From NCBI GenBank assembly GCA_039925965.1, contig JBDSXW010000127.1, positions 124,001 to 188,000 of the forward strand: 64,000 bases of DNA, given 5' to 3'. Positions within the stretch are counted from its first letter, which is position 1; every line of letters begins with the position of its first letter. A model generated the notes under the pieces. The model was not told the DNA's origin and searched no databases. It was given only the letters and a program-made list of their open reading frames with translations. Below are positions 63,571 through 64,000 of this stretch, one piece after another. The DNA is from JAZKFT01 sp039925965 (GTDB lineage Bacteria > Bacteroidota > Bacteroidia > Chitinophagales > Chitinophagaceae). The translations under genes and the position numbers were made by a program.

Positions 63571-64000
63571 ATGATACATAAAATTGAGATCAATGATACG
63601 CGTTTCAAGCTGAAAACAGGCGCCGGCAGCGATGCCATACATAAAGACCCTCAATACTCTTATGCAGTTACAAAACTGAGTGATCAAAACGGTAATACTG
63701 GCACTGGCCTGGCTTTTACATTGGGTGAAGGTAATGAGCTGGTTTGCAAAGCGGCAGCGTTTTATGCCGAAAAAATTAAAGGGATTGATATCGAAGATTT
63801 GATGGACGACTTCGGAAGCACTTTTAGAAATCTTTCAAACGAGCAGCAATTTCGTTGGTTAGGGCCGCACAAAGGGGTCGTCCATTTGGGGCTGGCTTCG
63901 GTAACCAATGCCTGTTTCGATTTGTGGGCAAAAAAAAGAGGTATGCCCCTTTGGAAACTGCTGATCGACTTAACTCCTGAACAGATTGTAAACACATTAG
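63571..64000 (+). CDS. Enolase-superfamily dehydratase, probably L-fuconate dehydratase, 3' partial
   Basis: The ATG at 63571 opens a frame that runs off the right edge (143 codons visible). It begins MIHKIEINDTRFKLKTGAGS and includes RWLGPHKGVVHLGLASVTNA and DLWAKKRGMPLWKLLIDLTP. These blocks match the N-terminal domain of L-fuconate dehydratases, which remove water from L-fuconate to give 2-keto-3-deoxy-L-fuconate. The catalytic barrel lies beyond the window. Its regulator is likely the divergent AraC gene. Confidence 0.88.
   Translation, partial: MIHKIEINDTRFKLKTGAGSDAIHKDPQYSYAVTKLSDQNGNTGTGLAFTLGEGNELVCKAAAFYAEKIKGIDIEDLMDDFGSTFRNLSNEQQFRWLGPHKGVVHLGLASVTNACFDLWAKKRGMPLWKLLIDLTPEQIVNTL

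Overview
The window looks like a chromosomal piece of a Bacteroidota bacterium, most likely from the Chitinophagaceae or a close relative. The evidence is a SusC/SusD pair, a GLPGLI protein next to a TonB-type barrel, FISUMP, DUF4846 and PRC-barrel proteins, bacillithiol genes (bshB1, ytxJ), promoters of the TTTG-N19/20-TAnnTTTG type in front of tRNAs, and no regular Shine-Dalgarno sites. No ribosomal RNA operon, phage or complete transposon is present.

Left part (1-23 kb): the end of a 2-oxo acid dehydrogenase E2 gene, a lipoprotein esterase, P5C dehydrogenase, a DUF6922/AbiEii toxin-antitoxin-like pair, prfB with its programmed +1 frameshift, RNase P RNA next to bshB1, a fatty-acid desaturase, YceI and a LigB-type dioxygenase. 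A sugar cluster follows (mutarotase lipoprotein, GH97 glycosidase, HAD phosphatase/mutase), then a BtuF-like binding protein, a polytopic glycosyltransferase-like protein and small enzymes. A 618-bp gap between divergent genes holds three exact 56-bp tandem units built around a palindrome that changes in a concerted way.

Middle (23-33 kb): tRNA-Ser(UGA), then a PRC-barrel gene, a PPK2 polyphosphate kinase and a complete N-type (alternative) F-ATPase operon in the order atpD-C-Q-R-B-E-F-A-G. There is no separate delta gene, and the b subunit appears to be fused to a delta-like domain. A decayed carboxypeptidase-regulatory-domain gene and tRNA-Leu(CAG) end the segment.

Right-middle (33-47 kb): housekeeping and conserved Bacteroidota genes (NmrA-like oxidoreductase, YtxJ and an unlisted 37-aa lipoprotein, DEDDh exonuclease, polyprenol-phosphate mannosyltransferase, MgtE, RluF, DUF3820, GLPGLI plus TonB-type barrel). 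Several intergenic spacers here, and two further left, are built from degenerate heptamer tandem repeats that often begin at or just after a stop codon.

Right (47-64 kb): an SDR dehydrogenase and an FAH hydrolase that fit the oxidative L-fucose (L-fuconate) pathway, a SusCD pair, a group II intron-like RNA remnant without a reverse transcriptase, a CLC channel, a 2H phosphoesterase, a nitroreductase, a truncated amidohydrolase, a YadA-head/S74-chaperone surface protein, a receiver-only response regulator and an AraC regulator. The AraC gene is divergent from an L-fuconate-dehydratase-like gene cut by the window edge. A fucose pathway therefore seems to be split over about 15 kb by the SusCD locus and accessory DNA.
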